Source: JAIBJN01 sp963811635
GTDB taxonomy: Bacteria > Actinomycetota > Thermoleophilia > Gaiellales > Gaiellaceae
Reading direction: 5' to 3'
DNA: 64,000 nucleotides
Assembly (NCBI GenBank): GCA_963811635.1
Contig: CAWESB010000002.1
Location: 109,371-173,370 of the forward strand
The notes beneath the pieces were generated by a model. It saw only the letters and a list, made by a program, of their open reading frames with translations, was not told the DNA's origin and did no database searches. Position numbers and translations under genes: made by a program. Positions 1 to 10,503 of the stretch are shown here, one piece after another; positions within the stretch are counted from its first letter, which is position 1; each line of letters starts with the position of its first letter.

Positions 1-189
1 GACACGAAGCGTGTGCTCGCGCCCGTAGGTGAACGCCGAGAAGATGACCGCGCCGATCGCGAAGCGGATGGACGAGTAGGCGAGCGGCTCCCAGCCGTGG
101 GTGAGCGCGTACTTGACGACGGTGAAGTTGAAGCTCCAGAAGAGCACGGTCGTGAGGAGCAGGACGTCGGCCGGGAGGCGGTGCCGCAC
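1..189 (-). CDS. EamA/DMT-family exporter, N-terminal fragment
   Basis: This is the first 63 codons of a gene that runs off the left edge of the window. The start is GTG at 189, the only start codon after an in-frame stop 9 nt upstream. The reading begins with a short basic stretch and then a hydrophobic helix containing WSFNFTVVKYAL, followed by a second helix. The W-(S/G)-x-N-F-x-x-x-K pattern in the first helix is characteristic of EamA (drug/metabolite transporter superfamily) proteins, which have ten membrane helices and export small metabolites. The substrate cannot be told from this fragment. Confidence 0.75.
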   Translation of the reverse strand, partial: MRHRLPADVLLLTTVLFWSFNFTVVKYALTHGWEPLAYSSIRFAIGAVIFSAFTYGREHTLRV

Positions 190-222
190 GGACGCCTAGG
201 CTAACCGGGTAGAGTCGCGCCG

Positions 223-522
223 ATGACGGAGCCGGTCGAGCACGAGGTGCGCGTCGAGCCCACCGTCGACGACGTCGACGAGCTCGTCGGGCCGGCGACG
301 CCGCACTTCGCCATGCAGATTCGCGCGCGCGTGCGCGACCTCGTGCGCGACCTCCCGGCGGACCACACGGTCAGGCGCTACGCCGACGAGAAGATCCAGC
401 TCCTGGAGCGCCTCGCGTTCGCGACCTCGAAGGCGGAGGAGGGGCCGGTCGAGCCCACCTCCCGCCTCGGCTGGGAGGAGATCCCCAGCCACGCGACCGC
501 GTCCGACCCGCAGTCCCGCTGA
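223..522 (+). CDS. Conserved hypothetical protein, 99 aa
   Basis: A 99-residue soluble acidic protein of unknown function. It has no signal peptide, membrane segment or recognised motif. The middle part (about residues 26-70) is rich in charged residues and looks helical, with a run of Arg and Leu around ARVRDLVRDLP. Its stop codon overlaps the ATG of fabL by one base (TGATG), so the two genes are very likely translationally coupled and co-transcribed. I do not recognise the family. A role beside fatty-acid synthesis is only suggested by the neighbour. Confidence 0.6.
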   Translation: MTEPVEHEVRVEPTVDDVDELVGPATPHFAMQIRARVRDLVRDLPADHTVRRYADEKIQLLERLAFATSKAEEGPVEPTSRLGWEEIPSHATASDPQSR

Positions 523-1265
523 TGGCCGTCTTCGCCGGCAAGTCCGTGCTCGTGACGGGCGGCTCTCGCGGCATCGGCAGGGAGATCGCGCTTCGCTTCG
601 CCGACCTCGGCGCGACGAAGGTGGCGATCAGCTACCTGCGGAACGACTCGGCCGCCGAGGAGACCGCCGGCGAGATCCGCGAGCGCGGGGCCGAGGCGAC
701 GCTCCTCCGCGGCAACGTCGGCGACCCAGCGAAAGCGGCCTCGTTCGTGGAGGAGTTGGGTGCGCTCGACGTGCTCGTCTCCAACGCGGCCACCGGCGTG
801 ATCCGGCCGGCCCTCGAGCTCGAGGAGCGCCACTGGGACTGGACGCTGAACGCGAACGCGCGCGCGTTCTTCACGCTGGTGCGCAACGCCGCGCCGAACA
901 TGCAGCCGGGGAGCTCGATCGTCGCCACGTCCAGCCTCGGCTCGACCCGCGTGCTCGAGAACTACATCCTCGTCGGCACCTCCAAGGCCGCGCTGGAGGC
1001 GCTCGTCCGCTATCTCGCGGTCGAGCTCGCGCCGCGGGGCATCAACGTCAACGCCGTCTCGGCCGGCCTCGTCGAGACCGGCGCGCTCGAGTTCTTCCCG
1101 AACCGCGAGGAGATGCTCAAGTGGTACCGGGAGCGCACGCCGGCCGGCCGCCTGGTCGAGCCGCGCGACGTTGCCGAGGTCGTGTGCTTCCTGGCCTCGC
1201 CCGCCGCGGGGATGATCCGCGGCCAGACGGTCGTCGTCGACGGCGGCTATTCCGTCGTCGCCTGA
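522..1265 (+). CDS. fabL: Enoyl-ACP reductase FabL-type SDR
   Basis: A 247-residue short-chain dehydrogenase with the NADP-binding motif TGGSRGIG at residues 12-19 and a C-terminal MIRGQTVVVDGG. The catalytic pair is Tyr148 and Lys155, spaced Y-x6-K. That is the enoyl-ACP reductase spacing (FabI/FabL), not the Y-x3-K of ordinary SDRs. Blocks such as ELEERHWDWTLNANA, GSTRVLENY and FPNREEM follow Bacillus subtilis FabL closely as I recall that sequence. It would catalyse the last reduction of the fatty-acid elongation cycle, trans-2-enoyl-ACP to acyl-ACP with NADPH, in the cytoplasm. It starts inside the stop codon of the upstream gene. Confidence 0.88.
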   Translation: MAVFAGKSVLVTGGSRGIGREIALRFADLGATKVAISYLRNDSAAEETAGEIRERGAEATLLRGNVGDPAKAASFVEELGALDVLVSNAATGVIRPALELEERHWDWTLNANARAFFTLVRNAAPNMQPGSSIVATSSLGSTRVLENYILVGTSKAALEALVRYLAVELAPRGINVNAVSAGLVETGALEFFPNREEMLKWYRERTPAGRLVEPRDVAEVVCFLASPAAGMIRGQTVVVDGGYSVVA

Positions 1266-1274
1266 GGGCCCGAC

Positions 1275-2018
1275 CTAGGCCTTCGCCAGGACGGCGTAGA
1301 CGTCGGGCGGGTCGCTCTCGACCTGCGCGACCCGCCACCCCGCTTCCGCGACCAGCTCCCCCAGCTCGGCGGCGGAGACATTGAGGAGGTCGTACCAGGG
1401 GGTCGCCCGCTCCCCGTAGCGGATGCGGATCGTCACCTGGCCGGGCAGGCGTCCGAGCGTGCGGTTCCGGGCCTGGTAGGCGAGGTCGCCGGCGTCGGCG
1501 TCGACGTACGGGTCGACCGAGTCGAGGACGATCCCCGCGTGCGGCGAGGTCAGCGAGTACAGCCGCCGGAGAATCGTCACCGCCTGCTCGGCGGAGCCCA
1601 CCAGGCCGAAGTTCCCGCAGAGCAGGAGCACCGTGTCGAAGACTCCGAGATCGTCATCGACCGCCGCCAGCGGAAGGAGACGGGCATCCGCGACCCCCCG
1701 ACGGCGGCAGGCCTCGACCGCACCCGGCGAGACGTCGATCGCCACGACCTCGAGCCCGCGGCGCTGCGCCTCGAGGCTGTGTCTCCCCGCGCCGGCGCCG
1801 ATGTCGAGCACACGGCCGCGCACGTGCTCGAACACGACCCGCTCCGGGTCCGCCCACGCGTTCGGCTCGGCGAAGAACCACTCCGGGCCGAGGGCCGGGC
1901 CCGACCAGCCGTCGTCGCGGTCGAGAAAGGCGTCGCCTGCGCGCCCGGCCAGGTGGTCGAGGAGGAGCCGTCCGAAGGCGTCGTCCTCGTCGGCCAAGGG
2001 CTCGACCTGCCGGCTCAT
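1275..2018 (-). CDS. Class I SAM-dependent methyltransferase
   Basis: A 247-residue protein with a Rossmann methyltransferase core. Motif I is VLDIGAGAGRHSL (residues 70-82), motif II is VVAIDVSPGAVEACRRRG (91-108), and the later strand is DTVLLLCGNFGL (128-139). The ATG at 2018 is chosen because it overlaps the TGA of the YihY gene (ATGA), giving a coupled pair. A longer in-frame reading to 2543 lies entirely on the YihY gene and is a shadow. The substrate is unknown. The Gly-Asn-Phe-Gly after strand 4 resembles small-molecule methyltransferases rather than DNA or rRNA enzymes. Confidence 0.8.
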   Translation of the reverse strand: MSRQVEPLADEDDAFGRLLLDHLAGRAGDAFLDRDDGWSGPALGPEWFFAEPNAWADPERVVFEHVRGRVLDIGAGAGRHSLEAQRRGLEVVAIDVSPGAVEACRRRGVADARLLPLAAVDDDLGVFDTVLLLCGNFGLVGSAEQAVTILRRLYSLTSPHAGIVLDSVDPYVDADAGDLAYQARNRTLGRLPGQVTIRIRYGERATPWYDLLNVSAAELGELVAEAGWRVAQVESDPPDVYAVLAKA

Positions 2019-2931
2019 CCGCCCGGGCCGGCGCTCCCCACCCGGCTCGCGGCCACTTCGCCGTTGCGACGCTCCCAGAGCGTCACGTTGAGGAACGCGC
2101 CGCTCGTGATCAGCCGCGCAAGCACGTAGAGCCAGACGAGGAGCACGGAGGCAGCGCCGAGCGTGCCGTACAGCTCCGACGAGCGGCCGATCTTCGGCGC
2201 GAAGTAGAAGGCGACTGCGACCGCGATCACCTGGGAGCCGACGGCAACGAGCAGCGCGCCCGGGATCAGCTCGGGCCAGCGCAGGGCCCGGTGCGGGAGG
2301 AACCACATCACGATCAGCGTCATCGCCGCCTGGAAGACGACGGTGGCGATCACGCCTAGGATCCCGAGGAGCCCGAGCTCGTCGCGGAGCCAGGCGAGCC
2401 CGGACGTCGCGACCGCGACGGCGAGCACGACGCCGTTGAAGAACACGATCGCATGCAGCGGCCGGCGGATCTTCTGCCGCGGCAGCCCCCACGCGAGGGA
2501 GTATGCGATCACGAGCGCGCGGACGAAGCCCAGCGAGAACCACGCGAGGAGGGCCAGCCCGAAGACGAGCAGCCAGACGCGGTTCTCCTGGCTCGTTTGA
2601 ACGGCCTCGCCGGCGCTCGCGATTGCGGCGGCGCCGATTCCGAAGTGGCGCGCGGCGCCCTCGACGCTCTCCTCGTCCGTGTTCACCCAGTAGCCGAGGA
2701 TCTGCGCGCCGACGAGCCCGATCGGGAGCAGCCAGAGGAAGAGGCGGTAGGCGAGCCCGCCCGCCAGATCAGCCCGCCGCCGTAGTCCAGCTCGCGCTGG
2801 AAGGCCTGGAAACCCGCCTCGGCTCCGGGGATCCGCTCCTGGGCAGCGACGCCAAGGCTGTTCGCGCGCTCCGTGAGCGCCGCGATCCGCTGTCCATGCG
2901 ATGGCCCCTGGTCTGCGATGGCCTCGAAATC
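2015..2931 (-). pseudogene. YihY/BrkB-family membrane protein, frameshifted
   Basis: A multi-pass membrane protein of the YihY/BrkB family, usually annotated as an inner-membrane protein of uncertain function (older names link it to RNase BN or virulence). The main frame, from about 2765 down to the stop at 2015, carries helices such as AYRLFLWLLPIGLVGAQIL, LIVMWFLPHRALRW and the family-typical FYFAPKIGRSSELYGTLGAA. The expected N-terminal part (AGFQAFQRELDYGGG) is in another frame, joined by an apparent one-base loss near 2765-2770. That upstream frame has no ATG/GTG/TTG before an in-frame TAG at 2932-2934, so the true start is unresolved. It is either a broken gene or sequence error. It overlaps the methyltransferase start by 4 nt. 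Confidence 0.65.
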
Positions 2932-3001
2932 CTACGCCGGGCGGAAGCAGGCATCCGGCAGCGCGCGTGGTAGAAGATGCCGTCCGCTCAGCCCTCGCTC
3001 G

Positions 3002-3008
3002 AAGGAGG
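3002..3008 (+). promoter_or_regulatory. Strong Shine-Dalgarno deciding the TTG start at 3016
   Basis: AAGGAGG lies 7 nt before TTG at 3016. The upstream in-frame ATG at 2977 has no such site, so translation most likely begins at the TTG. Confidence 0.7.
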
Positions 3009-3015
3009 TCGTTCG

Positions 3016-3603
3016 TTGACAGATCTACGCTTGGACGAGAACGAGCTCGCCGAATCCGCATCGCGGTTCTGGTGGCTCTATCTCGTCACCGGAATCCTCT
3101 GGCTCTGGGTGACCCTGATCATCCTGCGGCTCGAGCTCGACACCGTCTACGCGATCTCGATCCTCTTCGGGTTCGTCGCGATCGGTGCCGGAATCAACGA
3201 GTTCCTCGGCATGGGCGCCTCGACGAGCGGGTGGAGGATCGTGCACGCGGTCCTCGGCGTCCTCTTCATCGCCGCGGGGATCGTCGCGTTCTTCCGACCA
3301 GAGGGAACGTTCGTCGCCCTGGCCTCGATCGTGGCCTGGGTGCTGCTCTTCAAGGGCATCTTCGACATCATCCTCGCGTTCATGGTGCACCCGGCCCATC
3401 TCTGGTGGGTCGGCCTGATCGTCGGCGCGATCGAGATCGCCCTCGCCTTCTGGGCGGCCGGCTACTTCCGCGGAAGCGCGCTCTTGCTCATCGTCTGGGT
3501 GGCCGCGTTGACGCTGATGCGCGGCATCACGGAGATCGTGCTCGCGTTCCGCCTCCGCAAGCTGAAGGAACGCACCGCGCCCGCAACTCCGGCGACCGCC
3601 TAG
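3016..3603 (+). CDS. HdeD-like (DUF308) membrane protein
   Basis: A 195-residue protein with about six membrane helices arranged as repeated helical pairs. It has Gly-rich turns and repeated 'G-I-x-x-(I/F)' motifs (for example LLFKGIFDIILAFMVH and LMRGITEIVLAFRLRKL), as in the DUF308/HdeD family. HdeD in enterobacteria is linked to acid resistance at high cell density, but in actinobacteria the function is unknown. I start it at TTG 3016 because of a near-perfect ribosome-binding site. An ATG at 2977 would add 13 residues without one. A GC-rich hairpin follows 20 nt after the stop. Confidence 0.78.
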   Translation: MTDLRLDENELAESASRFWWLYLVTGILWLWVTLIILRLELDTVYAISILFGFVAIGAGINEFLGMGASTSGWRIVHAVLGVLFIAAGIVAFFRPEGTFVALASIVAWVLLFKGIFDIILAFMVHPAHLWWVGLIVGAIEIALAFWAAGYFRGSALLLIVWVAALTLMRGITEIVLAFRLRKLKERTAPATPATA

Positions 3604-3622
3604 AACCGCTCGCTCCGAAGAA

Positions 3623-3653
3623 ATCGGGCCGGAGACGAGAACTCCGGCCCGAT
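3623..3653. terminator. 12-bp GC-rich hairpin after the HdeD-like gene
   Basis: ATCGGGCCGGAG (3623-3634) pairs perfectly with CTCCGGCCCGAT (3642-3653) around a 7-nt loop. There is no following T run, so it would be an unusual terminator of the hairpin-only kind often proposed for high-GC actinobacteria. Confidence 0.55.
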
Positions 3654-3748
3654 GAGCGAGATCCAGTCTCACCCGAGCGTCGCTCACCCCGAACGCCGCC
3701 GCCTCGAGGAGCTGAGGCGCCCCCTGCCGGCCGCGTAGGCTCCGGCGT

Positions 3749-4771
3749 GTGAGCGAGTCCGAGTCCGCCGCCGAGGCGAAGCGCTCCTGGAGCCCGCGCC
3801 GGCTCGCCGGGCAGAGCGTCTTCCTGCTCGTCGCGTTCGTCTCGCTCTATCTCCTCTGGCCCAGCCTGGCCGAGGTCTTCACGCAGTGGCGGTCGCTCAC
3901 GGAGCTTCGGCCGCAGTGGATCGCGGTCGCCTTCGGGGTCGAGGCGCTCTCGTTCGTCGCCATCTGGGAGCTGCAGCGGATCGCGCTCCAGACGCGCCGC
4001 TGGTTCCCGGTCTGGACGTCGCAGCTGGCCGGCAACGCGTTCGGGCGGATCGTCCCGGGCGGCGCCGCAACCGCGGGGGCGCTCCAGTACCGGATGCTGA
4101 CCCGCTCCGGCATCCCGGGCGCCCGGATCGCCTCGGCGCTCACGGCAGTCTCCGTGCTCCTCTTCGGCGCCGTCCTCGCGCTGCCCGTCCTCAGCCTCCC
4201 CGCCATCGTGGGCGGGACGCCGGTCGCCTCGGGGCTCGCCCACGCCGCCTATCTCGGCGCGATCGTCTTCGGCCTGATGCTGATCGGAGGCGCGGCGGTC
4301 TTCGTCTGGGACCGCCCGCTCGCCGTCGCCGGGAGGACGGTCGAGCGCGTCCTCAACTCCACCCTGAAGCGGAAGCAGCCCGTGACCGGGCTCTCCGAGC
4401 GGCTGCTGGGCGAGCGGAACACCCTGCGCACGACCTTCGGGCGGCGCTGGCAGGCGGCCGTCCTCGCCGCGGCCGGCAAGTGGATCCTCGACTACCTCGC
4501 GCTCGTCGCCTGCCTCCGCGCTGTCGGCGCCGAGCCGAACCCGTCGCTCGTGCTTCTCGCCTACGTCGCCGCGTCGCTCCTCGGGATGATCCCGATCACG
4601 CCCGGCGGGCTCGGCTTCGTGGAGGCGGGCCTGATCGGAATGCTCACCCTCGCGGGCGTGAGCGCGGGCGCCTCCGCCGTTGCGACGCTCGCCTACCGGC
4701 TGGTCTCCTTCTGGCTGCCGATCCCTGCCGGCGGGCTTGCCTGGCTCCTGTACCGCCGCCGCTATCCCTGA
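3749..4771 (+). CDS. Lysylphosphatidylglycerol synthase-like flippase (UPF0104)
   Basis: A 340-residue integral membrane protein with about eight helices. It matches the UPF0104 domain, the flippase part of MprF, and carries the conserved NAFGRIVPGGAATAGALQY (residues 96-114) and GMIPITPGGLGFVEAGLIG near the C-terminus. It has no aminoacyl-transferase domain, so it would translocate or otherwise handle a lipid or lipid-linked substrate rather than aminoacylate one. GTG at 3749 is the start. Its end overlaps the convergent MBL gene by 10 nt. A second protein of the same superfamily is at 19736-20770. Confidence 0.8.
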   Translation: MSESESAAEAKRSWSPRRLAGQSVFLLVAFVSLYLLWPSLAEVFTQWRSLTELRPQWIAVAFGVEALSFVAIWELQRIALQTRRWFPVWTSQLAGNAFGRIVPGGAATAGALQYRMLTRSGIPGARIASALTAVSVLLFGAVLALPVLSLPAIVGGTPVASGLAHAAYLGAIVFGLMLIGGAAVFVWDRPLAVAGRTVERVLNSTLKRKQPVTGLSERLLGERNTLRTTFGRRWQAAVLAAAGKWILDYLALVACLRAVGAEPNPSLVLLAYVAASLLGMIPITPGGLGFVEAGLIGMLTLAGVSAGASAVATLAYRLVSFWLPIPAGGLAWLLYRRRYP

Positions 4772-5517
4772 CCGAGCTGCAGCTCGCCGCCCACGGGCAG
4801 GACGCGCACCTCGACGTCGGGTGCGAGCTCGGCCGCGGCCCGCTGGAACTCCTCGGCGGGAGCGCTGAGGAAGGCCGGCGGCGTCCGCCGCGTCGCCTGC
4901 ACGGGGTAGTACGTGCCCCAGTGGATCGGGACGGCGATCCGGGGCCGCAGGAGCGCGAGCGCCTCGGCCGCGCGGCGCGGGTCGAGGTGGCCCGGCCCCA
5001 GCGACGGGCCCCAGCCCCAGATGGGCACGAGCGCCACGTCCAGGCCGGGAGCGAGGTCGCCCATGCGGGGATGCAGGTCGGTGTCCCCCGGGAAGAAGAC
5101 CCGCCGGGAGCCCTCGACGACGTAGCCGATCGCGTCCGAGCGCGTGCCGAGGATGCGGCTCGAGCCGTGCTCGGCAGGCACCGCCCGCACCGAGGTCGCG
5201 CCGACGACCACCTCGTCGCCGGCGACGATCTCCTCGACCGACCGGAAGCCGCGCCTGCGGACGAGCGACCCGGCGCCCTTCGGCACGACGAGCCGGACGT
5301 CGCGGTCGAGCCGCTGCAGCGAAGGCAGGTCGAGATGGTCGTAGTGGACGTGCGAGACGAGGACGGCGTCGAGGCCCTCGAGCCCGTCGAGCTCGAGCGG
5401 CACGGCTCGGCGCAGATGGAGGACGCGCGAGCGTAGGACCGGGTCGGTGAGGATCCTCGCGCCGTCGAGCTCGATCAGGACGGTCGCGTGCCCGAGCCAG
5501 CGGATGCGGTCAGGCAC
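4762..5517 (-). CDS. MBL-fold metal-dependent hydrolase
   Basis: A 251-residue metallo-beta-lactamase-fold protein of the UlaG/NAPE-PLD-like type. The metal motif HVHYDH is at residues 56-61, with further ligands likely His117, Asp145/Asp147 (FFPGDTD) and His199 (PIHWGTYYP). The start is GTG at 5517, because the MBL domain begins there (RIRWLGHATVLIEL) and it overlaps the stop of the upstream transporter gene by 8 nt. It is part of a minus-strand run with the queuosine-precursor transporter and proline dehydrogenase. The substrate cannot be inferred; lactonase, phosphodiesterase and phospholipase activities all occur in this group. Confidence 0.8.
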   Translation of the reverse strand: MPDRIRWLGHATVLIELDGARILTDPVLRSRVLHLRRAVPLELDGLEGLDAVLVSHVHYDHLDLPSLQRLDRDVRLVVPKGAGSLVRRRGFRSVEEIVAGDEVVVGATSVRAVPAEHGSSRILGTRSDAIGYVVEGSRRVFFPGDTDLHPRMGDLAPGLDVALVPIWGWGPSLGPGHLDPRRAAEALALLRPRIAVPIHWGTYYPVQATRRTPPAFLSAPAEEFQRAAAELAPDVEVRVLPVGGELQLGQG

Positions 5518-6172
5518 GCGCCTCCGCGGGTCGGGGCCCGTCGAAGACGTCGATCCCCTCGGCGCGCTTGAGCCCGTTCGCAACGAGGTAGGTGAAGGGC
5601 GTCGCCAGCGCCTCCCACGTCACCTTGATCGCCCACGTGGTCACGATCGTGTCCAGGAGCGGCGCCCCCGTCCCCGCGAAGGCGATCGTCACGAAGATGG
5701 TGGAGTCGAGTGCCTGCCCGACGAGCGACGAGCCGATCGTGCGGCTCCAGAGGTACCGCCCGCCGGTGACCACCTTCATGCGCGAGAGGACGTATGAGTT
5801 CGTCAGCTCGCCGACGAGATAGGCGCAGAGCGACGCGACGAAGATGCGCCAGGTCGTTCCGAGCACCGCCTCGTACGCCTCCTCGTTCCCGGCCCAGAAG
5901 TCGGCGGGCGGAAGCCGGATGGCGAGCTGGATCGCCGCGACGGCGAGCACGTTGCAGGCGAAGCCGAGGAGGATCACCCGCCGCGCGGCGCGGAAGCCGT
6001 AGACCTCCGTGAGCACGTCGCCGAGGACGTAGGCGAGCGGGAAGAGCAGGTTCCCGGCGTCGAAGACCCGGCCACCCACCTCGGCCAGCTTCACGGCGAT
6101 GATGTTCGAGACGACGAGGGCGGTGACGAAGAAGCCTGCGATCGTCACGAAGCGCCACGAGAACGTCGTCAC
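5510..6172 (-). CDS. Queuosine precursor transporter (YhhQ/VUT family)
   Basis: A 220-residue membrane protein of the VUT family (YhhQ in E. coli), which imports deazaguanine precursors of the tRNA base queuosine. Diagnostic segments are VVSNIIAVKLAEVGGRVFDAG near the N-terminus, FPLAYVLGDVLTEVYGFRAAR, and ALDSTIFVTIAFAGTG. Six or so hydrophobic helices are visible. GTG at 6172 overlaps the proline dehydrogenase stop (GTGA), so the genes are coupled. No queuosine biosynthesis gene is adjacent, so salvage is the likely role. Confidence 0.85.
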   Translation of the reverse strand: MTTFSWRFVTIAGFFVTALVVSNIIAVKLAEVGGRVFDAGNLLFPLAYVLGDVLTEVYGFRAARRVILLGFACNVLAVAAIQLAIRLPPADFWAGNEEAYEAVLGTTWRIFVASLCAYLVGELTNSYVLSRMKVVTGGRYLWSRTIGSSLVGQALDSTIFVTIAFAGTGAPLLDTIVTTWAIKVTWEALATPFTYLVANGLKRAEGIDVFDGPRPAEARA

Positions 6173-7077
6173 GGCCACAGCCTCCCGAGCGTGTCCCGGG
6201 CGACGTAGCCCGCGATCTTCGGATTCTCCTGGAGCCGGCGCAAGGAGTACTCGTACCACTTCTGCCCGTACGGGACGTAGACGCGGACGGTGTGGCCGCC
6301 GCGAACGAGCTCGTCGGCGAGGTTCTCGCGCACGCCCAGAAGCAGCTGGAACTCGTACCGCTCCGGGCCGAGCCCGCCCTCCCGGATCAGCGCGAGGGCC
6401 TTCTCGACGAGGATCTCGTCGTGTGTGGCGACGGCGACCTTCGCCCCGCGCGCCCACAGCGTCGAGATCGTCTCGACGAAGTTGAAGCGGATCGCCTCGT
6501 CGCCCTGGTAGGCGATCTCGGCGGGCTCGACGTAGATGCCCTTGCAGACGCGGACGTTCGGGCGGAGGTCGGCCAGCTCGAGCACGTCGTCGAGCGTCCG
6601 GCGCAGCATCGCCTGCAGCACGATCCCGAGGTTGTCGTGTCCCTCGGCGCGGAGCTCGCGGTAGAGCTCGAGGGTCGCCGTCGTCGTCGACGAGTCCTCC
6701 ATGTCGATGCGCACGAACCGTCCGCGCTCCTCCGACTTCAGCGTCAGCGCGCGGAGGCTCTCGGCGCAGAGCCGCGGGTCGACCTTGAGGCCGAGGCCGG
6801 TCAGCTTGACGCTGACGTTCGCGTCGAGCCCCTCCGCCTCGATCACGTCCATCGCCCGCTCGTACTCGGTGCGAATCGCGGCCGCCTCCTCGACCGCCTG
6901 CACCTCCTCGCCGAGGACGTCGAGCGTCGCCTTCTTCCCCGCCTCGTTGAGGGCCCTCACCGTCTCGACCGCGTCGTCGAGCTCGGGCCCGGCGATGTAG
7001 CGGTCGGAGAGCCGCCTCACGACCGGCTTCGGGACGGCGGGGAGCACCCGGGCGATCGCGCGGTCGAGGAGGGCCAA
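6169..7077 (-). CDS. Proline dehydrogenase, monofunctional
   Basis: A 302-residue TIM-barrel flavoenzyme that oxidises proline to pyrroline-5-carboxylate, passing electrons from FAD to the quinone pool. The length and sequence fit the monofunctional PutB/PRODH form of Gram-positive bacteria and Thermus/Deinococcus, not bifunctional PutA. Key blocks are VSVKLTGLGLKVDP, RIDMEDSSTT (FAD and substrate region), VRVCKGIYVEP, and the C-terminal YEYSLRRLQENP, which holds the arginine pair that binds the proline carboxylate. The start is TTG at 7077. No P5C dehydrogenase gene is in the window. It is divergent from the small membrane protein at 7124. Confidence 0.88.
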   Translation of the reverse strand: MALLDRAIARVLPAVPKPVVRRLSDRYIAGPELDDAVETVRALNEAGKKATLDVLGEEVQAVEEAAAIRTEYERAMDVIEAEGLDANVSVKLTGLGLKVDPRLCAESLRALTLKSEERGRFVRIDMEDSSTTTATLELYRELRAEGHDNLGIVLQAMLRRTLDDVLELADLRPNVRVCKGIYVEPAEIAYQGDEAIRFNFVETISTLWARGAKVAVATHDEILVEKALALIREGGLGPERYEFQLLLGVRENLADELVRGGHTVRVYVPYGQKWYEYSLRRLQENPKIAGYVARDTLGRLWP

Positions 7078-7123
7078 GGCGTCGGGATTCTAGTTCTTGC
7101 GAGTGGGCGCTTTCCGCCGCACA

Positions 7124-7441
7124 ATGGCCTGGATGGAAAACCACCTCGACGGCGTCGGGAGCGGGCCCGAGCCCCAGCCTGAGCCGAGGCACAAGCTCTC
7201 CGCGCGGGATCTCGTCGTCGGCACGATCGTGGCCGGGCTTTTTGCTGCGGCCGCGATCGTCGCCGCGATCCTCTCGTTCGACCTGAACCCGGCCGGCCCG
7301 GTGATCGTCGTCGTCGCGGCGATCGCGGCGGGCTCGCTCGCGGTTCGCCGCGTGCACGACACCGCCCTGAAGGCAGCGGCCATCGGCCTCGTTATCGGCG
7401 GGATCGTGGCAATCCTCTTCTGGCCCTTCTTCGACGTCTGA
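7124..7441 (+). CDS. Small two-to-three-helix membrane protein
   Basis: About 105 residues. A hydrophilic Pro/Glu-rich N-terminus is followed by hydrophobic helices (VGTIVAGLFAAAAIVAAIL, VIVVVAAIAAGSLAV, IGLVIGGIVAILFW) and ends FFDV. No family is recognised. The start is uncertain: ATG at 7124 is used, ATG at 7133 and GTG at 7097 are alternatives, and none has a clear ribosome-binding site. It sits 43 nt before acsA and could be co-transcribed with it. It is divergent from proline dehydrogenase. Confidence 0.6.
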   Translation: MAWMENHLDGVGSGPEPQPEPRHKLSARDLVVGTIVAGLFAAAAIVAAILSFDLNPAGPVIVVVAAIAAGSLAVRRVHDTALKAAAIGLVIGGIVAILFWPFFDV

Positions 7442-7484
7442 CGACCTTCTATCCTTCGCGGACCACCATCCGGGAGGGAGAGCT

Positions 7485-9449
<1,965 letters not shown>

Positions 9450-9451
9450 CC

Positions 9452-10392
9452 TCGCCGCTCGAAGTCAGAGCGTTCGAGGACACGGACGTCGAGGGGGCGG
9501 CCGAGCTCCTCACCGAGCGGCACGAGCGGCACCGCGCGTCCGAGCCGCTGCTCGCCGAGGTCGACGACCCCCGCGGACAGGTCGCGCGCGCCTGGGAGAC
9601 GGAGGGCACGAGCGGCGCGGTCGCGCTCGTGGACGGCGAGCTCGCCGGCTACCTCATCGGCGCCGCACGCGAGAACGAGTGGTGGAGCCGGCACGTCTGG
9701 ATCGGCCTCGTCGGCCATGCGGCGCGCGACCCCGAGCTCGTCCGCGACCTCTATCGCTTTGCCGCCGGCGCGCTGGGTGGACGGCGGCGCGGAGCTCCAC
9801 GTCGCGCTCGTCCCGGCCGTGCCGGAGCTGGCCGAGCCGTGGTTCCGGCTCGCCTTCGGGCACATGCAATTGCACGGCATCCGGGAGACGGGCGGCACCG
9901 GGGCAGCGCCACCCGCCGGGATCACCGTGCGCTTCGGGACGATCGAGGACCTGGAGGGGGCGCCCGAGCTGGTCACCCAGATCTGGGACCACCACACCGG
10001 GCCCTCGACCTTCACGGGCCTGACCGTTCCGCCCGTCGAGGAGTTCCTTGCCGACTGGAAGACGACTCTGGAGACCCCCGGCGTGGCCTACTTCGTCGCC
10101 GAGCGCGACGGCCGGGTCGTCGGCCATCTGCTCCTGGAGCCGGAGGAGCCCGACCTCGCGCGGCCGCCCGGCTCGATCTACCTCGCGGTCGCGGCGACGC
10201 TTCCCGAGGCCCGCGGCACTGGCGCCGGGGTCGCCCTGACCGATGCGGCACTCGCGTGGGCCGCGCGACGCCGGCTACACGATCGTGCAGACCGACTGGC
10301 GCGTCGCCAATCTCGAGTCGTCCCGCTTCTGGCCGCGCCGCGGCTTCCGGGAGACGTTCTACCGCATGGCCCGCCGCGTCAACATCGGCTGA
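9452..10392 (+). pseudogene. Tandem GNAT acetyltransferase, frameshifted twice
   Basis: This reads as one protein of about 310 residues with two GNAT-like halves but needs two frame changes. The first part (ending LYRFAA, about 9770) continues one frame later with RWVDGGAELHVALVPAV through a GNAT segment ending DAALAWA (about 10262). It then changes frame again to DAGYTIVQTDWRVANLESS and ends RRVNIG at 10392. The NLESSRFWPRRGF end is the classical GNAT acceptor-side motif (N-x-x-S/A-x-x-F/L-Y-x-x-x-G-F). No start codon is found between the acsA stop and the first domain residues. It is a decayed gene or carries two sequence errors. The substrate is unknown. Confidence 0.6.
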
Positions 10393-10441
10393 CCCGCGGA
10401 CGATTCGACACGCTTCCGGCACGATTTCGCGTCCCACGGGT

Positions 10442-10490
10442 GCGCTTTTCGGCGTTAGGCTCGAAAGCGGGTGGTGGGCCGGGGTGCCCC
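10442..10490. repeat. Extragenic 49-nt repeat, copy 1
   Basis: This copy lies between the converging GNAT and LysE genes. It is 45/49 identical to 51572-51620. It contains CGCTTT...AAAGCG arms, GGTGGTGGG and the short palindrome GGGGTGCCCC. The G and C at internal offsets 17 and 21 are swapped to C and G in the other copy, consistent with a conserved base pair. It could be a shared terminator, an RNA element or a REP-like sequence. Confidence 0.6.
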
Positions 10491-10503
10491 TAGAGACAGA
10501 CCG